From positions 115,526 to 179,525 of the forward strand of contig QFXI01000016.1 of assembly GCA_003402315.1 (NCBI GenBank): 64,000 nucleotides of DNA, in the 5' to 3' direction. The notes under the pieces were generated by a model that made no database searches, was not told where the DNA came from, and saw only the letters and a list, made by a program, of their open reading frames with translations. The translations under genes and the position numbers were made by a program. Each line of letters begins with the position of its first letter. Position 1 is the stretch's first letter. This DNA is from Candidatus Nitrotoga sp. LAW (GTDB lineage Bacteria; Pseudomonadota; Gammaproteobacteria; Burkholderiales; Gallionellaceae). Positions 17,859 to 26,141 of the stretch are shown here, piece by piece.

Positions 17859-18626
17859 CTATTTGTTGATTAACTCTTTAGGCGCTTGCGTTGTTTTTTC
17901 GGGTACGGGTGATAATATCGTCACCGTAATTCGGCGATTTCGCGCGCGCCCTTCTGCGGTGTCATTGGGTGTAACCGGATAGTTGGCGGCAGAGCCTATT
18001 GCTTTTAAATGCTTTGACATTAATCCGTGTTCGATAAATAAGCGCACTACGCTACTGGCACGTGCCGAAGACAATTCCCAATTGGAGGGAAATTGTTGAG
18101 TGTTAATGGGGGTGTCGTCGGTATGTCCTTCAACCTCAATGGCTAGATCGACTTGTTCCAGTACCTTTGCCACTTCGGCCAGGGTGTTTATTGCACCGCC
18201 TTGTAATACTGCATCCCCTTGATTAAATAGGGCGCTAGCATTAATTTCTAGTGCTACACCACGATTAGTCTGCATCACGCTGACTTGGCCATTTTTAACC
18301 AGTTCGGTCATAACTTGATTGATTTTTTTGGCGATGTCCTGCATGGCTTCTTGTTGTTGTTCAGCTAACTTGGCATTCCTTCTGTCTACTAGAGATTTCA
18401 GCAATAAGTCCTGTTCGTTGGTTGGAACAATTGCTTCAGGTTTAGTTTGTTGTTTACCAAATGCGGAAGTGAGTGAAGCACTGAACATTTGATATTTATT
18501 TTCATTTACCGAAGAAATTGCATACATCACCACAAAAAAGGCAAATAGTAGCGTAATGAAGTCTGCATATGAGATCAGCCAGCGATCATGGTTCTCATGG
18601 TCTTTATGTCGTACCCGGCGTGCCAT
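17859..18626 (-). CDS. motD: Flagellar motor stator protein MotD (MotB family)
   Basis: A 255-residue stator subunit. It has a single N-terminal membrane segment with the ion-binding aspartate (Asp22 in SYADFITLLFAFFVVMYA). It also has a C-terminal OmpA-like peptidoglycan-binding domain: EVEGHTDDTPINTQQFPSNW, ELSSARASSVVRLFIE, and AEGRARNRRITVTIL. It follows motC with three bases between stop and start, so the two are translated together to make the proton or sodium channel that drives the flagellar rotor. The pairing with fliA and flhFG points to the MotCD-type stator of polar flagellates rather than a lateral MotAB. Confidence 0.9.
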   Translation of the reverse strand: MARRVRHKDHENHDRWLISYADFITLLFAFFVVMYAISSVNENKYQMFSASLTSAFGKQQTKPEAIVPTNEQDLLLKSLVDRRNAKLAEQQQEAMQDIAKKINQVMTELVKNGQVSVMQTNRGVALEINASALFNQGDAVLQGGAINTLAEVAKVLEQVDLAIEVEGHTDDTPINTQQFPSNWELSSARASSVVRLFIEHGLMSKHLKAIGSAANYPVTPNDTAEGRARNRRITVTILSPVPEKTTQAPKELINK

Positions 18627-18629
18627 GGC

Positions 18630-19370
18630 TTAAGGAATAAATCCCTGCAACTTGCTTTCGATGAAACGTGGATTTTCGCCACTGGCGATGGCTGTCAGTC
18701 CATCTACCAATATTTCACGCATTACTACCTGTTGCAGAATCAACATTTTTAATTTATTTGCCATGGGTAAAAAAACTAGATTTGCAAGCGCCACACCGTA
18801 AATGGTAGAAATAAATGCAACCGCAATACCCGCTCCCAGCTTTGACGGTTCGCCAAGGCTTTGCATGACATGAATTAGTCCAAGCACAGCACCTAAAATA
18901 CCGATCGTCGGCGCATAACCTGCTGCTGATTCCCATACGCGCGCAGATTGGAATCGCAATTGTTCATATGTATGATTATCTACCTCCAGAACTTCCCGGA
19001 TTTTCTCCGCACTGTTGCCATCTACCAGCATTTGAAGTCCCTTTTTTACAAAGGAATCGCTGCTTCTGGCAATTTGTGGCTCCAGAACAAGCATTCCATC
19101 CTTATGTGCCAGTCTGCTCCAAGCGGTAATCTGATTAATTAATTTTTGTGGGGATAACTGTGGTGTAACGAATACCCAACGGCCCATTTGGATACCTGTT
19201 ACGAAAACATTTAGTGGGCTTTGCAGCATCACGGCGCCCAAAGTACCGCCGAACACGATGAGAAAAGCCGTGCCCTGAAAAAGAATGGAGAGCCCGCCAC
19301 CTTCAAGTAATTGCCCGCCTAAGATACCGCCTATGCCAAGCAATAGGCCGACTAAGCTAAGCTTGTCCAT
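18630..19370 (-). CDS. motC: Flagellar motor stator protein MotC (MotA family)
   Basis: A 246-residue polytopic stator subunit that forms the ion channel with MotD. It starts MDKLSLVGLLLGIGGILGGQ and has hydrophobic segments near residues 5-25, 30-50, 148-168 and 180-200. The GYAPTIGILGAVLGLIHVM motif and a charged cytoplasmic loop are typical. The start is the ATG of a TAATG overlap with the fliA stop. Upstream in-frame codons belong to fliA. It is part of the flagellar operon ending in motD. Confidence 0.92.
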   Translation of the reverse strand: MDKLSLVGLLLGIGGILGGQLLEGGGLSILFQGTAFLIVFGGTLGAVMLQSPLNVFVTGIQMGRWVFVTPQLSPQKLINQITAWSRLAHKDGMLVLEPQIARSSDSFVKKGLQMLVDGNSAEKIREVLEVDNHTYEQLRFQSARVWESAAGYAPTIGILGAVLGLIHVMQSLGEPSKLGAGIAVAFISTIYGVALANLVFLPMANKLKMLILQQVVMREILVDGLTAIASGENPRFIESKLQGFIP

Positions 19371-20080
19371 TAATGCCCTTTCAACGAGCTGCGCAAACGC
19401 GCTACCGCTTGGCTGTGCAATTGGCACACCCGCGATTCGCTTACGCCCATTACCTCACCGATTTCGCGCAAGTTCATATCCTGCTCATAATGCATGCCCA
19501 TCAATATGCGCTCACGTTCTGGCAAATTTTCTATTGCTTTAATCAACGCACCGCGAAAACGTTCATCTTGCAACAATTCGAGTGGATTGGCATCGCTATC
19601 AAAATCATAACGTTCAAAGAAATCCTCTTCACCCTCGCTGTGAAAATCCTCGTAATACACTAACTGTGCGCCACGCGATGTGAACAACATATGTTGATAT
19701 TCGGTCAGCGGCATGCCTAATTCCTGGGCAAGCTCCGTTTCACTTGGTGGTTTACCTAAACGTTGCTGTAATTTGCTGATTGCCGTTTCAATTCGGCGCA
19801 TATCGCGGCGCAAGCTGCGCGGCATCCAGTCAGCTTGGCGCAATTCATCCAACATCGAACCGCGGATACGCTGTGAGGCATAAGTTTCAAACTGCGCGCC
19901 ACGTAACTCATCGTAGCGCCCAGCTGCTTCTAAAAGCCCCATCATGCCAGCCTGTATGAGGTCATCTACTACGATGCTGCTGGGCAATCGTAGCATCAAA
20001 TGATGCGCAATACGCTTCACTAGCGGCGCATATTCTTTGATGCATTGCTCTTTGTCGCTTAATCCGCTTGCTGTGTACAT
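19370..20080 (-). CDS. fliA: Flagellar sigma factor FliA (sigma-28)
   Basis: A 236-residue RNA polymerase sigma factor for late flagellar and chemotaxis genes. Region 2 is visible as LVKRIAHHLMLRLP, DDLIQAGMMGLLEAAGRYD and FETYASQRIRGSMLDELRQ. Region 4 is visible as LPERERILMGMHYEQDMNLREIG and GVSESRVCQLHSQAVARLR. I prefer the start MYTASGLSDKE at 20080, because FliA proteins begin near this point. A start at 20137 would add 19 residues without family resemblance. The gene is between flhG (about 315 bases upstream) and motC (overlapping). Confidence 0.93.
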   Translation of the reverse strand: MYTASGLSDKEQCIKEYAPLVKRIAHHLMLRLPSSIVVDDLIQAGMMGLLEAAGRYDELRGAQFETYASQRIRGSMLDELRQADWMPRSLRRDMRRIETAISKLQQRLGKPPSETELAQELGMPLTEYQHMLFTSRGAQLVYYEDFHSEGEEDFFERYDFDSDANPLELLQDERFRGALIKAIENLPERERILMGMHYEQDMNLREIGEVMGVSESRVCQLHSQAVARLRSSLKGH

Positions 20081-20395
20081 AATATTGGTTGTTAAATTTA
20101 CATTGATTATGAAAGGTGCAGCTGTAGTAGCCGTCATTCTCGTTTCGATAAGCTCAAAACAGGCTGGTTTTGGTGAAACGAAAGTTCAAAATTTAAAATA
20201 CTTTTTTAAAGTTCGCAACCACCTGTTTTTACGGAAATGACTAGGTTAAGTCAAATATGGCATATGGTAAATTCTAACGCTATATTCCAATGAGATGAAC
20301 ACTTACTACTAAATTTAATAAACGATACCACATCAACGCGTTGTTTGATTTACAAGGATGCGCCTCATGATGATCTTCAATAATTCGTATGCACC
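20081..20395. other. Intergenic region between flhG and fliA
   Basis: This AT-rich gap of about 300 bases separates fliA from flhG inside an otherwise gapless flagellar cluster. I see no gene. It may hold a separate fliA promoter, since the remaining genes overlap. I could not identify a convincing sigma-70, sigma-54 or sigma-28 consensus by eye. Confidence 0.4.
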
Positions 20396-21274
20396 CTAAT
20401 TTAATGTACATACCTGCTTAATTAATCGCTGCATAATATGGGGCATACTGCCTGACTCCTCACATTCGGTAACGGGTAACAACATCAGGTTACGCCCCAG
20501 TTCGCCAAATGCTTGCGCAGAATGCGCATTCGGGAACAAATCAAGAACTGGGCGACATAATTGTGTCGCGCGTTTAAGCTTTTCATCAAATGGAATATAA
20601 CCTAGATATTCCACGTAAACCTGCAAATGTTGGCGTGCCACCTGCGCCACGTTACTAAATACAAGACGTGCCGCCTGCTCATTACACGCCTTATTAACTA
20701 CAATCCCAAAGTTTTGGCGCCCATCCTGCATGGCCATGCGCTTGATCAAGGCATAACTTTCAGTGATAGCAGAGGCAGTGGAGTTCAACACTAGCATTAG
20801 CGGCTGATTAGGTGCCAGACTATCTAAAATATCTGGCTTTTTATATGTCGCCGCATCCACCAGCACAACATCAACATCGCAGGATGCTTCCGCCAAGCTT
20901 TCCAGCAAGTGCTCACGTTCCTGCGCACACAATGTTGGCAGCGCTTGAATGGCACGTGCTACAGGCAGGATGCGTATGTTTTGTAGGCCGTCACGTAGCA
21001 TAATCTCGCGCATCGTTTTTCCACGCCGTAGAGTATGTAATAAATCATGATGTGACCTCAGCGCGAGCATGTTACTTACATTATCGTTTGATTGGCTCCC
21101 GTCCAGTATGAGCACTTCTTTACCGGTGCGCGCCAAGGCCGTAGCTAGGTTTACTACTATACTGGTCGCACCGAAGCCAGTGCGGGCAGCGGCCACTGTA
21201 ATAACACGCGTGGAAGCGCGAACTAACAGACGGCGCAGTCCCTCTGCTTGATCAGTTATGCGTTCAAGTTGCAT
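20396..21274 (-). CDS. flhG: Flagellum number regulator FlhG (FleN/MinD-like ATPase)
   Basis: A 292-residue ParA/MinD-family protein that partners FlhF to limit flagellar number. The start overlaps the flhF stop by 11 bases. The switch regions are recognisable (VVNLATALARTGKEVLILDG, DVVLVDAATY, LVLNSTASAITESYALIKRM). The deviant Walker A is unusual. Where MinD proteins have KGGVGKT, this one reads RTGFGATS at residues 31-38, with Ala in place of the P-loop lysine and no signature lysine before it. Divergent P-loops are known to occur in betaproteobacterial FlhG proteins, so it may bind nucleotide weakly or act mainly by FlhF contact. No activator tail is visible. Confidence 0.85.
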   Translation of the reverse strand: MQLERITDQAEGLRRLLVRASTRVITVAAARTGFGATSIVVNLATALARTGKEVLILDGSQSNDNVSNMLALRSHHDLLHTLRRGKTMREIMLRDGLQNIRILPVARAIQALPTLCAQEREHLLESLAEASCDVDVVLVDAATYKKPDILDSLAPNQPLMLVLNSTASAITESYALIKRMAMQDGRQNFGIVVNKACNEQAARLVFSNVAQVARQHLQVYVEYLGYIPFDEKLKRATQLCRPVLDLFPNAHSAQAFGELGRNLMLLPVTECEESGSMPHIMQRLIKQVCTLN

Positions 21275-22478
21275 ATTCCCCCCGCATTGCAGGTGCCGCG
21301 CCCACTCCCGCCATCAGTGCAGGAAATTCCAGTTCATGCAAGGTGAATGGAGCCGCTTTAGCAGATTGTTTGAAAGCGCGATGTAACAGATATTCCATGT
21401 TCACTTCATGCAAGTCTTCTGGCACGCGTTGTCCATTGGCGATGTAGTGCAGTGTCAGTTTGTGACGCATTGCGACATCCAACACTGTACCAAAGGTTAC
21501 CGCTTCGTCTAGTTTCGTGGGGATGCAACCAACCACCCCGGCACCGTTGTACATGCATACCACATCATTCAGGGTATCGCCGCTACTGGTGGCATTCAGC
21601 AATAATAGACGTTGCACTCCAGCAGCATTGAACATTTCAGCTTGCGCTGCCACGCGGCTATCGCGCTGCCCCATACCGATGGTATCAATCAGTACCAAAT
21701 GTTTTTGCTTCAGGCCGGACAAGGTGAGACGTAAATCTTCGGTATCACGCACCGCGTGTACTGCCACACCAAGTATCTTGCCATAGATGCGCAATTGTTC
21801 ATGTGCGCCAATTCGGTAGCTGTCGGTGGTGAGTAATGCTACCTTGTCTGCACCATAGCGAACTACCGCACGGGCCGCTAACTTTGCCGTGGTGGTGGTT
21901 TTTCCAACACCGGTGGGACCTATCAGTGCAACTACGCCGCCGCGCACTATTAAATCTTCTTGTTTTGTGGCGATACGCAAGTTGTTCCCTAGTACCCGAC
22001 GTATCCATTCCATATTGGCTGTAGCTGGCATCTTGTCAACGATCTGGCGTGTCAGTGCTGCGCTAAACCCCGCATTCAGCAGGCCGCGCAACATACGTGT
22101 GCGTTGGGGGTCACGCTGCTGCCTATCCGACCACGATAGACAGTCCACTTGTTCTTGCATCATGTTACGCATGAATTTGATTTCGCTGAGGATACCTTGC
22201 TGTTCCTGTTGTAATGTAGATATGGGTGATATTGCAGGTTCCGCCTTAGCTGGGACAGGTATACGCTCCTGAGTAACTATTGCTGGCCTGACTGACACGG
22301 GAGCCGGCTGTCTGGGTTCATGTGTCAACTGGGCAAATTCTGAACCGGCCAGCGCCATAATCTCAACCCCACCATCCACCTTACGGTTAGATAGGATAAC
22401 CGCATCAGCGCCCATCTCAATGCGTATTAATCGCAATGCATCGCGCGAAGTTGGGGCCAAAAACTTTTTCATATTCAT
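21264..22478 (-). CDS. flhF: Flagellar biosynthesis GTPase FlhF
   Basis: A 404-residue SRP-type GTPase that places the polar flagellum. It starts MNMKKFLAPTSRDALRLIR and has a variable, Pro/Ala-rich N-terminal region to about residue 100, then a helical N domain. The NG GTPase core is visible as [20 protein letters not shown] (G1), LLTTDSYRIGAHEQLRIYG (G2) and LVLIDTIGMGQRDSR (G3), with CIPTKLDEAVTFGTVLDVA near the C-terminus (G4). It overlaps flhA by four bases (ATGA) and flhG by eleven, confirming an operon. Confidence 0.93.
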   Translation of the reverse strand: MNMKKFLAPTSRDALRLIRIEMGADAVILSNRKVDGGVEIMALAGSEFAQLTHEPRQPAPVSVRPAIVTQERIPVPAKAEPAISPISTLQQEQQGILSEIKFMRNMMQEQVDCLSWSDRQQRDPQRTRMLRGLLNAGFSAALTRQIVDKMPATANMEWIRRVLGNNLRIATKQEDLIVRGGVVALIGPTGVGKTTTTAKLAARAVVRYGADKVALLTTDSYRIGAHEQLRIYGKILGVAVHAVRDTEDLRLTLSGLKQKHLVLIDTIGMGQRDSRVAAQAEMFNAAGVQRLLLLNATSSGDTLNDVVCMYNGAGVVGCIPTKLDEAVTFGTVLDVAMRHKLTLHYIANGQRVPEDLHEVNMEYLLHRAFKQSAKAAPFTLHELEFPALMAGVGAAPAMRGEYAT

Positions 22479-24559
22479 GCTCTTCCTCCTACCATTGAGG
22501 TTACCCGCACGGCCTTGAAGCCGGGCACTTCGTCATGCGAAATAACTTTAAGTTGCGGCAATGCACGTTTCAGAAAACGTGCCAGCAAATCACGTAACTG
22601 TCCTGGTACCAACAGCACCGTGGGTAGCCCTAATTGTTCTTGCAACTGTGCGGCAGTCCGTGCTTCACGCAGAAGCGTATCGGCCAATCCGGGTTCGATA
22701 GCTGAATTGCTGCCGCCCGTTTGTATGGCCTGCATTAAGATATATTCCAGTTCTTTGTCCATGCCGATAACTTGCAATTCCTGTGCCGCAGGGTAGAACT
22801 GTTGCACGATGGCCGGGCCAAGCGCGACACGCACTAAGGCGGTAAGATGGTGTGCGTCCTGTGTTTGGGCGGCACACTCCGCCAACGTTTCCAATATGGT
22901 GCGCATGTCACGGATATGCATACCTTCGTCGAGCAAGTTTTGCATTACCTTCTGCACTGTAGAAAGCGGTAGTAACTTAGGAATAAGGTCTTCGGTCAAT
23001 TTAGGTGACAGCTTGCTCAAATGATCGAACAATTGCTGTAATTCCTGTCTACCCAGTAGTTCAGCGGAATGGGTATGGATCAGATGGCTTAGATGGGTGG
23101 CGATAACCGTACTGGCGTCAACCACCGTATAGCCCATAGACTGCGCTTGCTCGCGCATCGCCGTATCTATCCAGATGGCAGGCAGGCCGAATGCCGGATC
23201 CTGCGTTTGAGTACCGGGTAACGTACCGCTGACGCTGCCGGGATTAATCGCCAGATGCATATTAGGAAAAGCATCGCCCGTGCCAATTTCAACCCCCTTC
23301 AGGGTAATACGGTAAGCATTCGGGCGCAGGTCAAGATTGTCTCGGATATGCACTGCAGGTGGCAAAAATCCGATGTCATGCGTAAATTTCTTGCGTATCC
23401 CCTTGATGCGCCGTAATAGGTCACCGTCTTGTGCTTTATCAACTAGTGCGATAAGACGATATCCGACTTCCAGTCCCAGTATGTCCACTTGCGACACATC
23501 TTCCCAGCTGGCCTCATTGGTCTCTGATGGCGGCGCCACAATATTTGCAGCTTCAGGCTTTTGTTCGACTGCTTTACCGCGCTGCATGATGAAATAAGCC
23601 AGGCCGCCCAGAGCGCCAGCTAGCAATAAGAAAGAGAAATGCGGCATGTTAGGAATCAGGCCCAGCATGCCAATGATGCCCGCAGTTAAAACCAGCACCT
23701 GCGGTTGGCTAAATAACTGCCCTACGATTTGCTGGCTGATGTTTTCTTCAGTAGATACACGGCTTACCATCATGCCGGCGGCGGTAGATATAACAAGTGC
23801 CGGAATTTGCGCCACCAAACCATCGCCGATGGCCAGCAGGGTATAATTGTTGGCGGCAGTGGCTATGTCCAGGTTGTGTTGAAATACGCCAATGATTAGC
23901 CCGCCGATGATATTGATAAAAATGATGATAATGCCCGCTATCGCATCACCACGTACAAACTTGCTGGCTCCATCCATTGAGCCATAGAAATCCGCTTCCT
24001 GCGAAATAGCAGCGCGGCGGCGGCGCGCTTCTTCTTCGCCAATCAGCCCGGCATTCAAATCGGCGTCGATCGCCATCTGCTTGCCCGGCATCGCATCCAA
24101 TGTGAAGCGTGCTCCAACTTCAGCGATACGTCCTGCACCCTTGGTAATCACCACAAAGTTAATCACCACCAGAATGATAAACACGACTATGCCGACGGCG
24201 TAATTGCCACCCACCAAGAAGTGGCCGAATGCTTCAATTACTTTGCCCGCCGCTCCAGGGCCAGTATGGCCTTCCAGCAGCACCACACGAGTGGAAGCCA
24301 CGTTGAGCGAAAGGCGCAGCAATGTGGTAATCAACAGAACGGTGGGAAATACAGCGAAATCCAGAATCTTGACGGTATGCATGCTTACCAACAAGACCAT
24401 AACAGCTATTGCAATATTGAAGGTGAACAAAATATCAAGCAGAATTGGCGGCAATGGCAACACCATCATCGCCAGAATCATCACAATCAGCGCTGGTCCA
24501 GCCATGCTGCGCAAACCAACACGCTTGATTAAATTTTGTATGGTTAATAAGTTAATCAT
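22475..24559 (-). CDS. flhA: Flagellar export gate protein FlhA
   Basis: A 694-residue component of the flagellar type III export gate. It has an N-terminal domain with about eight transmembrane helices (MVLPLPPILLDILFTFNIAI, then the conserved TTLLRLSLNVASTRVVLL). The FHIPEP-like loop contains ARFTLDAMPGKQMAIDADLN, followed by a large cytoplasmic C-terminal domain from about residue 350. The conserved loop residues after GLIGEEEARRRR are present. The length is normal. It overlaps flhB upstream by four bases and flhF downstream by four. It recruits substrates through its cytoplasmic ring. Confidence 0.95.
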   Translation of the reverse strand: MINLLTIQNLIKRVGLRSMAGPALIVMILAMMVLPLPPILLDILFTFNIAIAVMVLLVSMHTVKILDFAVFPTVLLITTLLRLSLNVASTRVVLLEGHTGPGAAGKVIEAFGHFLVGGNYAVGIVVFIILVVINFVVITKGAGRIAEVGARFTLDAMPGKQMAIDADLNAGLIGEEEARRRRAAISQEADFYGSMDGASKFVRGDAIAGIIIIFINIIGGLIIGVFQHNLDIATAANNYTLLAIGDGLVAQIPALVISTAAGMMVSRVSTEENISQQIVGQLFSQPQVLVLTAGIIGMLGLIPNMPHFSFLLLAGALGGLAYFIMQRGKAVEQKPEAANIVAPPSETNEASWEDVSQVDILGLEVGYRLIALVDKAQDGDLLRRIKGIRKKFTHDIGFLPPAVHIRDNLDLRPNAYRITLKGVEIGTGDAFPNMHLAINPGSVSGTLPGTQTQDPAFGLPAIWIDTAMREQAQSMGYTVVDASTVIATHLSHLIHTHSAELLGRQELQQLFDHLSKLSPKLTEDLIPKLLPLSTVQKVMQNLLDEGMHIRDMRTILETLAECAAQTQDAHHLTALVRVALGPAIVQQFYPAAQELQVIGMDKELEYILMQAIQTGGSNSAIEPGLADTLLREARTAAQLQEQLGLPTVLLVPGQLRDLLARFLKRALPQLKVISHDEVPGFKAVRVTSMVGGRA

Positions 24560-25707
24560 ATAGATCCTTCCTCACCCGACGCGGGATCAAGTTGTGGCGG
24601 CACTGGCAAGTCGTGTGGAGCATCCGGCATGACACCACTGCCTTGGCGATAACGGCGCAATTGATACACATAGGCCAATACTTCCGCTACGGCGTTGTAT
24701 AGCGCTTCGGGGATGGCCTGCCCCAACTCGGTATGCTTGTGCAAGGCGCGCGCCAGTGGGGGAGCTTCAAGGATAGGCACATTATTCTGTATGGCAATTT
24801 CACGGATGCGTGCAGCAAGCAGATGGGAGCCTTTGGCAACTACAATAGGCGCACCCAACCCTTTTTCGCTGTAACTCAATGCGACGGCATAGTGCGTAGG
24901 ATTAGTCACCACCACGTCGGCTGTTGGAATGTTCGACATCATGCGGCGACGTGCCATTTCGCGTTGCATGCTGCGAATTCGCCCTTTGACCTGAGGATCC
25001 CCCTCGGATTCCCTAGCTTCCTGACGTACCTCTTCCTTGGTCATCTTCAATTTTTTGTTGTGTTCCCACAGCTGGAAGGGGACATCCACTAACGCAATCA
25101 AAAGCATGCCACCCATAATAGTGGCGAAGCTTATCCATAATAGATAGCCAAGATGAGGCAAGGCGGTAATTAACGGTTCCGCTATCAACATCATCACCGA
25201 ATCTTTGTTGTGCCAAATAACCCACGCGCCTACCCCACCTACTACTAACGATTTGGCAATCGCCTTACCAAGTTCGACCAGGCTATTAACCGAAAACATG
25301 CGGCCTATACCTGCGATCGGATTGAGTTTCGAAAGGTTGGGTTGTAGTGTTTTTAAGCTGAATATCCAACCATTAAGCAATAATGGGGACAGCGCGGCAG
25401 TAACAAGCAGCAACAATAAAATAGGCAGAAATGCCACTAGCGCTTCTAGCGACAATGTATGCAAACGTGGCAATAACAAATCGGTATTAAAAGCCAGTGT
25501 GGTATCAAGAGTCAGGCCATCACGCAACAGCTTTGTTAATTGCGCAGACAGCGCGGAACCCATCAGCCATAGGCCGGCGCCACCTGCAAAAAGTACGGCA
25601 AAGGTAGATAGTTCGCGCGAACGTGCTGCCTGACCTTCTTCGCGGGCCTGGTCCAGGCGCCGCTGTGAGGGTTGTTCTGTTTTTTCGAGATCGCTGTCTT
25701 CTGCCAT
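24556..25707 (-). CDS. flhB: Flagellar export specificity switch protein FlhB
   Basis: A 383-residue export-gate protein with four transmembrane helices (about residues 30-210) and a cytoplasmic domain. It carries the autocleavage motif NPTH (in ADVVVTNPTHYAVALSY), which resets the export apparatus from hook to filament substrates. It begins MAEDSDLEKTEQPSQRRLDQ, the canonical FlhB N-terminus. It has the KMTKEEVRQEARESEGDPQV linker and a Pro-rich C-terminal tail. It is the first gene of the flhB-flhA-flhF-flhG-fliA-motC-motD run. Confidence 0.95.
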   Translation of the reverse strand: MAEDSDLEKTEQPSQRRLDQAREEGQAARSRELSTFAVLFAGGAGLWLMGSALSAQLTKLLRDGLTLDTTLAFNTDLLLPRLHTLSLEALVAFLPILLLLLVTAALSPLLLNGWIFSLKTLQPNLSKLNPIAGIGRMFSVNSLVELGKAIAKSLVVGGVGAWVIWHNKDSVMMLIAEPLITALPHLGYLLWISFATIMGGMLLIALVDVPFQLWEHNKKLKMTKEEVRQEARESEGDPQVKGRIRSMQREMARRRMMSNIPTADVVVTNPTHYAVALSYSEKGLGAPIVVAKGSHLLAARIREIAIQNNVPILEAPPLARALHKHTELGQAIPEALYNAVAEVLAYVYQLRRYRQGSGVMPDAPHDLPVPPQLDPASGEEGSI

Positions 25708-26141
25708 GATTTATTGTTCCATTGACTGTAGTGATTATCATCAGTCTGGGAAAACACAGCACAACGAATAAAGCGGGTTTTATGACGTATTTCACCCTCT
25801 GAAATGAGAAGGTAGGTAAATGCGCACAAGCTGTAATGCGAAGAAGTGCATATATTCAATAATTTTAGTATGCTCTAGTTAAATAATGCGGACGTTCAGT
25901 CAAATTGAAATTTCTTCAAATAGCCGTTTAAAAAGAGAAAAAATATACTTTAGAACTATAATGATCAAGTTAAATACTCTAGGTGTACATAAACTTGATT
26001 TACACTTTTTTCGGGAATGCTTGGAACTTTCGGGGATGCTTGGAACATATCAATTAACTTTAAGCAAGCGTCGCATCCAACTTGATTTACTTCATTTCGG
26101 CTTTGGCCTTGACAATTAAGCGGTACAGAATAATTAAGAAC
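25708..26141. other. Divergent intergenic region between flhB and the RND efflux operon
   Basis: About 430 bases with no supported gene. Several short frames are present but have no ribosome binding sites or family resemblance. It should contain the flhB promoter (minus strand) and the efflux promoter (plus strand). A TTGACA hexamer lies at 26109-26114, and an AT-rich stretch about 17 bases later could be its -10. If so, transcription would begin almost at the GTG start of the efflux lipoprotein gene. Two direct repeats precede it (separate entry). The 12-base word AACTTGATTTAC also occurs twice (about 25992 and 26080). Confidence 0.45.
26012..26046. promoter_or_regulatory. Tandem direct repeat upstream of the efflux operon
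   Basis: CGGGAATGCTTGGAAC at 26012-26027 and CGGGGATGCTTGGAAC at 26031-26046 match at 15 of 16 positions with a 19-base period, about two helical turns. They lie about 100 bases upstream of the GTG start of the outer-membrane efflux gene and about 65 bases upstream of a TTGACA hexamer. Placement and spacing fit binding sites of a dimeric activator or repressor. Which protein binds is unknown, and no regulator gene is adjacent. Confidence 0.45.

Noticed and set aside
25886..26119. 77-residue plus-strand frame before the efflux operon
   Set aside because: Overlaps the direct repeats and the promoter-like hexamer, has no ribosome binding site and no recognisable sequence.
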